A DNA stretch of 6,154 nucleotides from an uncultured Porphyromonadaceae bacterium (lineage in GTDB: Bacteria; Bacteroidota; Bacteroidia; Bacteroidales; Muribaculaceae): NCBI GenBank assembly GCA_947174155.1, contig CAMWHX010000064.1:1-6154 (forward strand), given 5' to 3'. The notes under the pieces were generated by a model. It did not search any database. It worked only from the letters and a program-made list of their open reading frames with translations, and was not told the origin of the DNA. A program made the position numbers and the translations under genes. Positions 1 through 5,165 of this stretch are shown one piece after another (the stretch's first letter is position 1; every line of letters begins with the position of its first letter).

Positions 1-585
1 CACCACCGTCTGCCCCCATGGCTTGAAATTTCGGGCCGTAATATGACGCAGGATTAGTGTGGTACCGTCACTGAACTCCGGTTCCATACTGTCGCCACTG
101 ATCCGGATAGCGAAATCTGCGGGAGCGACAGGGGCGAGGATGGTCTCGCAATCTCGCAGCCTCACCGGCTTCGACCATAGTTGCAGATTGCCGGCGAAGG
201 CTTCCACGGGCAAGAGGGGAACACGATGTTCACCACGATTCCCGACAAACGTACGGATCCCTCCCCGGACCTCATCCGGCATGGTGCGGGCATAGTGCAT
301 TTCCGGATCTGCCACACCGGACTTCTGAGCCCCTACATTCGTCTGCGGTGTGTCGAGGAGCATCTCGCCCTTGCCATAGGCGAGCCAGTCAAGGTTCAGA
401 TGCGGAAACAGGCTGCTGACTTTCAGCATCTTCTCCGACGACAGTCCCTTGCGCATAGCTCCTATATACGTGGGAGACACACCGAGTTTCTCGGCAAATT
501 CCACCTGACTCATACGCTCCCGGCGCAGGAACTCAAGCAGACGACCCTTGACCGTAGTCAAATCATATGTTCTGTTCTTGGTCAT
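1..585 (-). CDS. XRE-HTH / S24 peptidase phage-type repressor (LexA/CI-like), partial
   Basis: This is a DNA-binding repressor that probably inactivates itself by RecA-stimulated cleavage, as LexA and phage CI do. The visible 195 residues start at ATG 585-583 and run in frame off the left edge. Residues about 10-57 form a helix-turn-helix (MSQVEFAEKLGVSPTYIGAM), followed by the LNLDWLAYGKGEM stretch usual in Bacteroidetes repressors of this class. Residues 121-133 (RVPLLPVEAFAGN) carry a likely Ala131-Gly132 cleavage bond. ISGDSMEPEF at 162-171 supplies catalytic Ser166. The 35-residue Ala-to-Ser distance equals that of E. coli LexA (Ala84, Ser119). The partner lysine, expected near residue 203, lies just outside the window. 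It is divergent from the gene at 649, so self-regulation and control of the three small genes are likely. Family assignment is firm; the prophage role and target set are inferred. Confidence 0.93.
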   Translation of the reverse strand, partial: MTKNRTYDLTTVKGRLLEFLRRERMSQVEFAEKLGVSPTYIGAMRKGLSSEKMLKVSSLFPHLNLDWLAYGKGEMLLDTPQTNVGAQKSGVADPEMHYARTMPDEVRGGIRTFVGNRGEHRVPLLPVEAFAGNLQLWSKPVRLRDCETILAPVAPADFAIRISGDSMEPEFSDGTTLILRHITARNFKPWGQTVV

Positions 586-602
586 ATTGTAGGCTACTTT
601 CG
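571..602 (+). promoter_or_regulatory. weak candidate promoter for the three-gene set, overlapping a small palindrome
   Basis: TACTTTCG (595-602) matches TAnnTTTG with one mismatch. TCTG (571-574) sits 20 nt upstream as a possible -33 box. The odd-centred palindrome GTAG-G-CTAC (589-597) overlaps this -7 box and lies between the repressor's own promoter and its start codon, so it is a possible operator acting on both directions. The -33 part would fall inside the repressor coding sequence. This is a weak match and the operator role is a guess. Confidence 0.3.
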
Positions 603-607
603 GAGTG

Positions 608-638
608 CAAAAATAGTCATAATATTTAACATTACAAA
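608..638 (-). promoter_or_regulatory. Bacteroides-type promoter of the repressor gene
   Basis: On the minus strand a perfect -7 box TATTTTTG (608-615; consensus TAnnTTTG) lies 19 nt downstream of a -33 box TTTG (635-638), the expected Bacteroidetes arrangement. Transcription would start near 601, giving a leader of roughly 15-20 nt before the ATG at 585. Confidence 0.75.
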
Positions 639-666
639 ATTTTACGATATGAAAATCATTAACATT
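626..666. repeat. TTAACATT direct repeats flanking the start of the gene at 649
   Basis: TTAACATT occurs at 626-633 and again at 659-666, 33 bp apart, about three helical turns, so both copies face the same side of the DNA. The first copy lies in the spacer of the repressor promoter; the second covers codons 4-6 of the divergent gene. Between them is the AAAATTTT palindrome (636-643). These are candidate repressor-binding half-sites. Chance is possible in such AT-rich DNA. Confidence 0.35.
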
Positions 667-1104
667 GCTATAGCCAAGCAGGATATTCTCTCCGAGACTC
701 GCCTCGCTTCGGCTTATGCGGGTGCTCGCGGAGGATCACCCGACGACTTCACGCGCGTGGCAGCCTCGGAAGGTGATACCCGGCTGATGGAGCGATTCTG
801 GCAGGAGTCGACGGCCCGGCTCGTCACGGCTCTGCGCCCTGTGCTTCATCAGGTGACGCGCACTGACTCCGGCCTTGAGCTCTGCCTTGCCCTCTCCAAC
901 TCCGCCTCGGAGTCTCTCTGCGAGGAGATAGAGGCGGGATGCACGGCCTTTCTGACGGCTGCCGTATCGGCGCGCTGGTTTGGCACAGTCCGCCGCGACG
1001 AGTCAGCCGGAGCCGCAGCCTTCGCCGAGGCTGAGCTCGATGCCCTCTCCCAACGCATCTACTTCCGCACCTCGCCAAAGAGAAAATCACATCTCAATGC
1101 ATAA
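649..1104 (+). CDS. small protein of unknown function, first of three related genes
   Basis: I do not recognise this 151-aa protein by name. I chose ATG 649 because the frame's upstream extension to 181 is entirely antisense to the repressor gene, and 649 follows an AT-rich gap. It has no signal peptide or membrane segment and looks mostly helical. The C-terminal half holds a short strand-like stretch (LELCLALS, 77-83), then a helix ending in SARWF (107-111), then an Ala-rich helix with AELDALSQR (128-136), then a basic tail (PKRK). The two following genes share this order and spacing. Its place beside a phage-type repressor and upstream of a portal-like gene makes a phage structural role, such as a head-tail connector or neck protein, possible but unproven. 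A regulator-partner or toxin role is not excluded. Confidence 0.8.
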   Translation: MKIINIAIAKQDILSETRLASAYAGARGGSPDDFTRVAASEGDTRLMERFWQESTARLVTALRPVLHQVTRTDSGLELCLALSNSASESLCEEIEAGCTAFLTAAVSARWFGTVRRDESAGAAAFAEAELDALSQRIYFRTSPKRKSHLNA

Positions 1105-1122
1105 TTCATCAAGTGGATAGAA

Positions 1123-1170
1123 TCCCGATTAATCGAGAGAATCAAGAGACTCCCGATTAATCTCGATAAA
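1123..1170. repeat. 12-bp direct repeat with nested inverted repeats between the first two small genes
   Basis: TCCCGATTAATC occurs at 1123-1134 and 1151-1162. The first copy contains the perfect palindrome CGATTAATCG (1126-1135). An imperfect inverted repeat pairs ATTAATCGAGA (1129-1139) with TCTCGATAAAT (1161-1171, one mismatch). The gap 1105-1220 contains no gene and no good TAnnTTTG box, so this could be a binding site or an RNA hairpin in an operon message. Confidence 0.6.
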
Positions 1171-1188
1171 TCAGAACCACAAGCGCCA

Positions 1189-1209
1189 ATTCAACATTCA
1201 ACATTCAAA
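1189..1209. repeat. 7-bp tandem repeat (ATTCAAC x3) just before a start codon
   Basis: ATTCAAC is repeated at 1189-1195 and 1196-1202, with a third degenerate copy ATTCAAA at 1203-1209, ending 11 nt before the ATG at 1221. It gives an unstructured A-rich leader, which suits Bacteroidetes ribosomes that do not rely on Shine-Dalgarno pairing. It may be a slippage-prone microrepeat with no specific role. Confidence 0.6.
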
Positions 1210-1220
1210 ATTATCACGTC

Positions 1221-1709
1221 ATGTCTTCAATCATCACCATCGACCTCGATGAGGTCATCTATGACATCCAGAACAAGACCTATCTGACCGGTAAGAGCCG
1301 TGCCGATGGAGCCAACTACCAGCAAGTGGCCCAGATGATGGCCAACGAAGATGAGGAGAACGCCAATCAGGTGCGCCGCTCCATCCACACGGCCCTCGGC
1401 GAGATCCATAATGCCTTGGCCGACTACTGTCGTCTCGGCACTGACTCTGTCTCCAATCTGTATGACGAGAAAACCAACTCCGTCACTCTGATCTGCGAGA
1501 TGCCCAGCAACTTCAATCAGGCTGCCCTGAACGGTGTGGCGCTCTGCATACATCAATATGTGGTGGCGCGGGCCGTGGCAGACTGGTTTACCATCACCCA
1601 TAAGGCTGATTCGGGTGACTATCAGGCGCAGGCGACTGCCTGCCTCAAAACTCTCGCCGAATCCTTGTCAAAGCGAAACCGTCCGACCCGCAAGGTGGCC
1701 GAAAACTGA
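1221..1709 (+). CDS. small protein of unknown function, second of three related genes
   Basis: This is a 162-aa soluble protein with no signal peptide, starting at ATG 1221 after an A-rich leader. The N-terminal part is acidic (MANEDEENANQ, 40-50) and followed by a helix (residues 51-70). A strand-like pair around NSVTLICEMP (86-95) leads to a helix with VARAVADWF (115-123) and then a final helix with ACLKTLAESLSKR (140-152) and a basic tail (RPTRK). The WF pair lies 20 residues before the Leu that opens the LxxL motif (W122, L142), exactly as in the preceding protein (W110, L130), so the two look homologous despite low identity. It reads in the same direction as both neighbours; the next gene begins 8 nt after its stop, which suggests one transcript. 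Function is unknown; a phage neck or connector protein is one possibility. Confidence 0.82.
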   Translation: MSSIITIDLDEVIYDIQNKTYLTGKSRADGANYQQVAQMMANEDEENANQVRRSIHTALGEIHNALADYCRLGTDSVSNLYDEKTNSVTLICEMPSNFNQAALNGVALCIHQYVVARAVADWFTITHKADSGDYQAQATACLKTLAESLSKRNRPTRKVAEN

Positions 1710-1717
1710 GCCCGAAC

Positions 1718-2191
1718 GTGCTGCTGACTCTCTACACCTGCGAACTCCTCGCAGACCTGCGCGCCACAGGCTGGCGCGTGGCCGACATGATGGAGGCGCC
1801 GGTCTCACACATCGCCCGTCAATGGGCCGACATCTGTGAGCCGGGTAATCTCCAGACCGTCACCCGCGCATTGCTGCTCGCCTGGGCTGAGGCTCTCCCA
1901 AGAATCGGAGCCACACCGGTTGTCCCCAAAGACTCGGCCGACGATCTCCTTACGCTTCCAGAGAGATTCGTCTGCGAACGGGAGTGTCCGGAGGGAGCGG
2001 CTCTGGTGAGCCGCCGGCTGCATGCCTGGATGATCGCCTCGGCTCTGGCGGCCTTCGCGGGCTCCGTGCCGGCCACCTCCTCGGCTGAGTGGACACGACG
2101 AAAAGGGGAGGCCCTCGCAGACCTCCCCTCTCTACCCGGCTCCTCCGGGTCATGCGCTTTCAGGCGCAATATCAGCTTTATTTCTCAGTAA
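1718..2191 (+). CDS. small protein of unknown function, third of three related genes
   Basis: The frame gives 157 aa from GTG 1718, 8 nt after the preceding stop. The next in-frame ATGs are at 1787 and 1790, so the exact start is uncertain, but the GTG keeps the N-terminal helix LTLYTCELLADLRATGWRVADMM. Its C-terminal half follows the same plan as the two upstream proteins: a middle segment, a helix (VSRRLHAWMIASALAAFAG, about 97-115) with AF in place of WF, and EALADL (131-136) in place of the AxLxxL motif. From about residue 129 the coding DNA coincides with the amylase terminator and then two more hairpins, so the last 20 residues (GSSGSCAF onward) may not be original sequence. It converges with the amylase gene, 2 nt between stop codons. 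Function is unknown and 3' decay is possible. Confidence 0.65.
   Translation: MLLTLYTCELLADLRATGWRVADMMEAPVSHIARQWADICEPGNLQTVTRALLLAWAEALPRIGATPVVPKDSADDLLTLPERFVCERECPEGAALVSRRLHAWMIASALAAFAGSVPATSSAEWTRRKGEALADLPSLPGSSGSCAFRRNISFISQ
2101..2129 (-). terminator. rho-independent terminator of the amylase gene
   Basis: On the minus strand AGGGGAGG (2129-2122) pairs perfectly with CCTCCCCT (2111-2104). The stem can be extended by U-G, C-G and U-G pairs closed by a GCGA tetraloop (2118-2115), giving 11 pairs, and is followed by a T run (2104-2101). It lies about 65 nt beyond the amylase stop. It also lies inside the last part of the convergent small gene. Confidence 0.75.
2134..2168. repeat. 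two further small hairpins between terminator and amylase stop
   Basis: ACCCGG (2134-2139) pairs with CCGGGT (2145-2150) around a 5-nt loop, and TGCGC (2153-2157) pairs with GCGCA (2164-2168) around a 6-nt loop. With the terminator at 2101-2129 they make three hairpins in a row in the 3' region of the amylase message. Neither has a T run on either strand, so they are probably mRNA 3'-end structure rather than terminators. Confidence 0.55.
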
Positions 2192-2211
2192 GCTCATTTC
2201 TCGGTAAGCAC
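2180..2211. repeat. 16-bp tandem duplication at the convergent gene ends
   Basis: ATTTCTCAGTAAGCTC (2180-2195) is followed directly by ATTTCTCGGTAAGCAC (2196-2211), identical at 14 of 16 positions. On the minus strand the second copy encodes the amylase's last residues LTEK and stop. The first copy would encode LTEK-stop again in a shifted frame. The stop of the third small gene (TAA, 2189-2191) falls within the first copy. Confidence 0.7.
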
Positions 2212-3591
2212 CATGAACTGCCAGGGAGCGAGGCTCGACGGCAGTGCTGCGGGCGCCTGCGTGAAGTAGTCGGTAAGACCGCTCACCGCGGGCGCCTCAC
2301 CCTTAAACTGCAAGGGCTGCTCCTTGTCGCTGAGATTGACGATCACCACGACCTTGTCGCCATCCGCCTCTCGCGTGAAGGCGAGGATATCGTTGCTCTT
2401 GGTGTCGTAGAAGATCGGATCGGCGTGATTGCGTGCCGACAGGGCGGGATGGGCGTGACGCATGGCGTTGAGCATCTTATAGAAGGCCGTGTAGTCGTTG
2501 GCCGTGTAGTCGGGACGGACACTGTCTGCCTCAAAGAACTCAAAGGGATGGTTGAAGCCCACCTCCTGGCCGGTATACATCATCGGTACGCCGGGCAGGG
2601 TGTAGCTCAGCACTATGAAGGCACCTAATCCGCGCCCGTAACGCTCCATCTCGGTCCCCTCCCACGAATTGAGATCATGGTTGGTGACCATCTGCATATG
2701 GATGGAGTTTTTGGGATAGTCCTTAGCCTGCTCTGCAAGCAGCTGACGGATAGCGCGGGCATCAGCCTTCTTGCGCTTCTGCCCCTTAGCCTCGGCATAG
2801 GAGTTGACACCTTGAGTGGCCGCGATATCGTTGAAGACATCCTTCATCGGCCACGCATAGTCAAGGTCGAAGGCCTTCGACAGCAGGGGCTCGCTTGACG
2901 CCTCGGCGAGCATCAGGACCGGCTTGATGGCTTGCAGGCGGGGACGGGCCTCCTCCCAGAAGTCAACGGGGACCTCCATGGCCACATCACAACGGTATCC
3001 GTCGATATCGGCCTCGCGCACCCAGTACTCCAGGGCGTCGATCATAGCCTCTCGTGTCGCGGGATTGCTATAGTCGAGTTTGTAGGTATCGGTCCAGTCG
3101 AAGGGCCCATACATCTCCCCCTTCTCGTTGCGTGCATAATAATCAGGATGCTCGGTCACCCAGGCGTGGTCACAACCGGTATGGTTACATACCTCATCGA
3201 GTATCACCTTCATTCCCAAGGCATGGGCTGAACGCACGAACTCCTGAAGATCCTGCAGGGTGCCGAACTCGGGATTGACAGCCTTATAGTCACGCACAGC
3301 GTAATAGGAACCGAGTGTACCTTTACGGTTGACCTCGCTGATGGGATGGATCGGCATGAGCCATATGACGTCCACACCGAGATCGGCCAGACGGGGGAGC
3401 TCCCGCTGCAATCCGCGCAGGTTGCCTTCGGGTGTGCCCTGACGCAGGTTGGCTTCGTAGATGACTGTGTTGCCAAACCACTCCGGCACGGGTGAGGAGG
3501 CGGTAGTCTTCCCCAGCCCGGCGCCGGCCAGAGCGGGAAGTGCCATGGTCGTGGCCATGGTCAGCGATAGGAGGATTCTCTTGAGTCGCAT
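2194..3591 (-). CDS. secreted GH13 family alpha-amylase-type glycoside hydrolase
   Basis: This 465-aa enzyme is predicted to hydrolyse alpha-1,4 linkages in starch, glycogen or maltodextrins in the periplasm. Residues 1-22 are a type I signal peptide (MRLKR, hydrophobic core, cleavage likely after ALA at 20-22); there is no lipobox Cys. The rest is one (beta/alpha)8 barrel with the four GH13 regions in order: DEVCNHT (132-138); GYRCD (198-202) with nucleophile Asp202; LMLAEA (226-231) with acid/base Glu230; and VTNHD (302-306) with the transition-state Asp306. A beta-rich C-terminal domain follows from about 400 (DILAFTREADGDKVVVIVNLS). Length and motifs are complete, so it should be active. 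Region I has Glu-Val-Cys where Val-Val is common, and region II has Cys201 before the nucleophile. It has its own promoter and terminator. No SusC/SusD-type neighbour is visible, so it is not in an obvious polysaccharide utilisation locus here. Exact subfamily and substrate are not resolved. Confidence 0.95.
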   Translation of the reverse strand: MRLKRILLSLTMATTMALPALAGAGLGKTTASSPVPEWFGNTVIYEANLRQGTPEGNLRGLQRELPRLADLGVDVIWLMPIHPISEVNRKGTLGSYYAVRDYKAVNPEFGTLQDLQEFVRSAHALGMKVILDEVCNHTGCDHAWVTEHPDYYARNEKGEMYGPFDWTDTYKLDYSNPATREAMIDALEYWVREADIDGYRCDVAMEVPVDFWEEARPRLQAIKPVLMLAEASSEPLLSKAFDLDYAWPMKDVFNDIAATQGVNSYAEAKGQKRKKADARAIRQLLAEQAKDYPKNSIHMQMVTNHDLNSWEGTEMERYGRGLGAFIVLSYTLPGVPMMYTGQEVGFNHPFEFFEADSVRPDYTANDYTAFYKMLNAMRHAHPALSARNHADPIFYDTKSNDILAFTREADGDKVVVIVNLSDKEQPLQFKGEAPAVSGLTDYFTQAPAALPSSLAPWQFMVLTEK

Positions 3592-3618
3592 GGGTATTAA
3601 TTTATTTAGTTTTTAAGA

Positions 3619-3635
3619 CCAATTGGAAAATTTCC
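3619..3635. promoter_or_regulatory. overlapping palindromes at the amylase transcription start
   Basis: CCAATTGG (3619-3626) is a perfect palindrome and overlaps GGAAA-A-TTTCC (3625-3635), a second palindrome with an odd centre. Both lie just downstream of the amylase -7 box, where a bound repressor would block transcription. The 64-bp gap is AT-rich, so chance is not excluded. Confidence 0.35.
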
Positions 3636-3636
3636 A

Positions 3637-3644
3637 CAAATATA
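3637..3644 (-). promoter_or_regulatory. -7 box of the amylase promoter
   Basis: Minus-strand TATATTTG (3644-3637) is a perfect TAnnTTTG match, 45 nt before the amylase ATG at 3591. The matching -33 element is poor (TTTA-like near 3661), which suggests a weak or activator-dependent promoter. Transcription would start near 3630. Confidence 0.65.
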
Positions 3645-3648
3645 ATAC

Positions 3649-3662
3649 TTTATCATGATAAA
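3649..3662. promoter_or_regulatory. 14-bp perfect palindrome over the portal gene start codon
   Basis: TTTATCATGATAAA is a perfect palindrome. Its centre CATG includes the ATG (3655-3657) of the portal-like gene. On the other strand it covers the place where the -33 box of the amylase promoter should be. It could be an operator that affects amylase transcription; no binding protein can be named. Confidence 0.4.
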
Positions 3663-5055
3663 TCCTGTACCTCAACCTGAAAATCTCGCTCTTCTGGAAC
3701 GCATTTCCGCCGCTCGGGATGCCTGGGCTACCTTCCGCGAGCATCGCCGGCGCAACAAACGCTATACCTACGGCCGCCAGTGGGACGACATGGTGGATAC
3801 CCCTCACGGTCGCATGACGGAGGGGGAGGCCCTGCGGCGCGAGGGGGAGACTCCGATGGTTAATAATCTTATACGCCGCACTGTACGCAACATCGTGGGT
3901 GTCTGGCGCAGCAACTACTCCCCCTCCCGCGAGACCGATCCTGAGCTTCGCGCTTGCTGGGAGCGCAACCGTATGGAGGAACTCAACGCCCGCACTCTGG
4001 AGGAGTTTCTGATCTCGGGGCTCGCGATTCATCGCAAGTGGCACGGGGCACGTGGGGCAGTCACCTCATCCTGGACCGATTTCGTCAGTCCGGAGTCATT
4101 CTTCATGGAGTCGGACACGCGTGACTTCCGTGGGTGGGATATCCGTCTCGCAGGAGAGATTCATGAGTTGGATTTTGATGATCTTTGCGCCCGGTTTGCC
4201 ACCACTCCGGAGGATGTGGCACTCCTGGAGAGTATCTACGGCCACATCGCCGACACGCCGGAGTATCACATCTCTTCGTCGGATCGCTGTCGTGTCATCG
4301 AGGCGTGGCGCCCCATGCGTGTACGCTCGTGGATATGCCACGACTCTCTGAGGGGGAATATCACGGAGGTACACGACTGCGACGTCCCCCGTGTGCATGC
4401 CGAGAATCGTCGTCACCGGCTTCACGGGCTCCCGCCAATCGCCATGCGTCTGACTACCCGCGAGGTCTGGACCTGGTCCTTCTTCTCTCCGGCGGGCCAT
4501 CTGTTGGCGGCGGGCGAGACACCCTACGCCCATGGTTCTCATCCCTTCGTAGTCAAGGCCTATCCATATATCGATGGGGAGATTCACTCCTTCGTCAGCG
4601 ACGTGATCGACCAGCAGAGATTCACTAACCGTCTGATCACCATCTACGACCGTGCGCTCCGTGCTTCGGCGAAGGGTGTACTCCTCTTTCCGGAACATGC
4701 CCTGCCGCCGGGGGCGGATCTCACGGAGATCGCCGACCAGTGGAGCCGGGCCGACGGTGTCATCATGTACACCGCTAAGGCCGGTATGCCTCTCCCCCAA
4801 CAGGCCGGTGGACTCTCAGCCTCGCTCGGCATCTCGGATCTGCTACGGATTCAGCTTCAAATGATGGAGGATATATCGGGGGTGAACTCAGCGCTACAGG
4901 GTAAGCTGGAAAGCTCGTCGACCAGCGGTACACTCTACGAGCGTCAGACCCTCAACGCCCTCACCTCCCTTAAAGATATCACGGAGTCTTTCGCATCATT
5001 CATCACGGAGGGAGCAGCCAAGGATCTCTCCAATATACGCCAGTTCGGATCTTAG
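3655..5055 (+). CDS. phage portal-like protein, probably lacking its C-terminal part
   Basis: Portal proteins form the dodecameric ring through which DNA enters and leaves a phage capsid. This 466-aa protein has features of the P22-type portal class: YTYGRQWDD (38-45), NNLIRRTVRNIVGVWR (70-85), a central domain with DFVSPESFFMESDTRDFRGWDIR (142-164), a helical stretch DVIDQQRFTNRLITIYDRALRASAKG (316-341), and MMEDISGVNSALQGK (403-417) followed by SGTLYERQTLNALTSLKDITESFASFI (424-450). It then ends at IRQFGS. Related portals usually continue from a K..IQQFY-like segment into a further C-terminal region, and P22 portal itself is about 725 aa, so truncation at 5055 is likely. The reading frame before that has no interruption. 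No terminase, scaffold or capsid gene adjoins it; its neighbours are an amylase (divergent) and a MATE pump. ATG 3655 is the only good start. A decayed prophage gene is likelier than a working portal, but retention for another role is possible. Confidence 0.75.
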   Translation: MINPVPQPENLALLERISAARDAWATFREHRRRNKRYTYGRQWDDMVDTPHGRMTEGEALRREGETPMVNNLIRRTVRNIVGVWRSNYSPSRETDPELRACWERNRMEELNARTLEEFLISGLAIHRKWHGARGAVTSSWTDFVSPESFFMESDTRDFRGWDIRLAGEIHELDFDDLCARFATTPEDVALLESIYGHIADTPEYHISSSDRCRVIEAWRPMRVRSWICHDSLRGNITEVHDCDVPRVHAENRRHRLHGLPPIAMRLTTREVWTWSFFSPAGHLLAAGETPYAHGSHPFVVKAYPYIDGEIHSFVSDVIDQQRFTNRLITIYDRALRASAKGVLLFPEHALPPGADLTEIADQWSRADGVIMYTAKAGMPLPQQAGGLSASLGISDLLRIQLQMMEDISGVNSALQGKLESSSTSGTLYERQTLNALTSLKDITESFASFITEGAAKDLSNIRQFGS

Positions 5056-5109
5056 CCCCCGGCGATAAGAGGGCGCCATAAAACATCTACCCGACCACGG
5101 TGTTATTAC

Positions 5110-5145
5110 ATTGTGGAGAGACCCCACGCGTGGTTTCTCCACAAT
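5110..5145. terminator. strong hairpin between portal-like gene and MATE gene
   Basis: ATTGTGGAGA (5110-5119) pairs perfectly with TCTCCACAAT (5136-5145), and the stem continues with G-U, A-T and two C-G pairs. There is no T run on either side. It could end portal transcription, but only 20 nt remain before the MATE start codon and hold no good promoter, so it may instead be part of the MATE leader. A competing pairing ACCACG (5094-5099) with CGTGGT (5129-5134) would break the inner part of the stem. The rest of 5056-5165 shows no gene and no clear TAnnTTTG box. Confidence 0.5.
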
Positions 5146-5165
5146 TCCGCTATAAACACTCTCTT

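Noticed and set aside
181..648. Possible N-terminal extension of the gene at 649, giving a 307-aa protein
   Set aside because: This part is fully antisense to the well-supported repressor gene and its promoter. The extension resembles no protein, whereas ATG 649 gives a protein matching the size of its two paralogues.
1123..1209. CRISPR array
   Set aside because: The repeats are only 7-12 bp, with spacers too short or absent, and there are no cas genes.
2089..2628. 179-aa plus-strand frame opposite the 3' half of the amylase gene
   Set aside because: It is antisense to catalytic and C-terminal amylase sequence and shows no recognisable motif or start context.
3649..3662. Phage attachment site core
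   Set aside because: The 14-bp palindrome has no second copy at the other edge of the phage-like genes in this window and no integrase gene is visible.
4096..4800. 234-aa reading frame on the minus strand opposite the portal-like gene
   Set aside because: It is a long open frame caused by codon bias in GC-rich DNA. The plus strand encodes recognisable portal segments through the whole stretch, and the antisense product has no recognisable domain.
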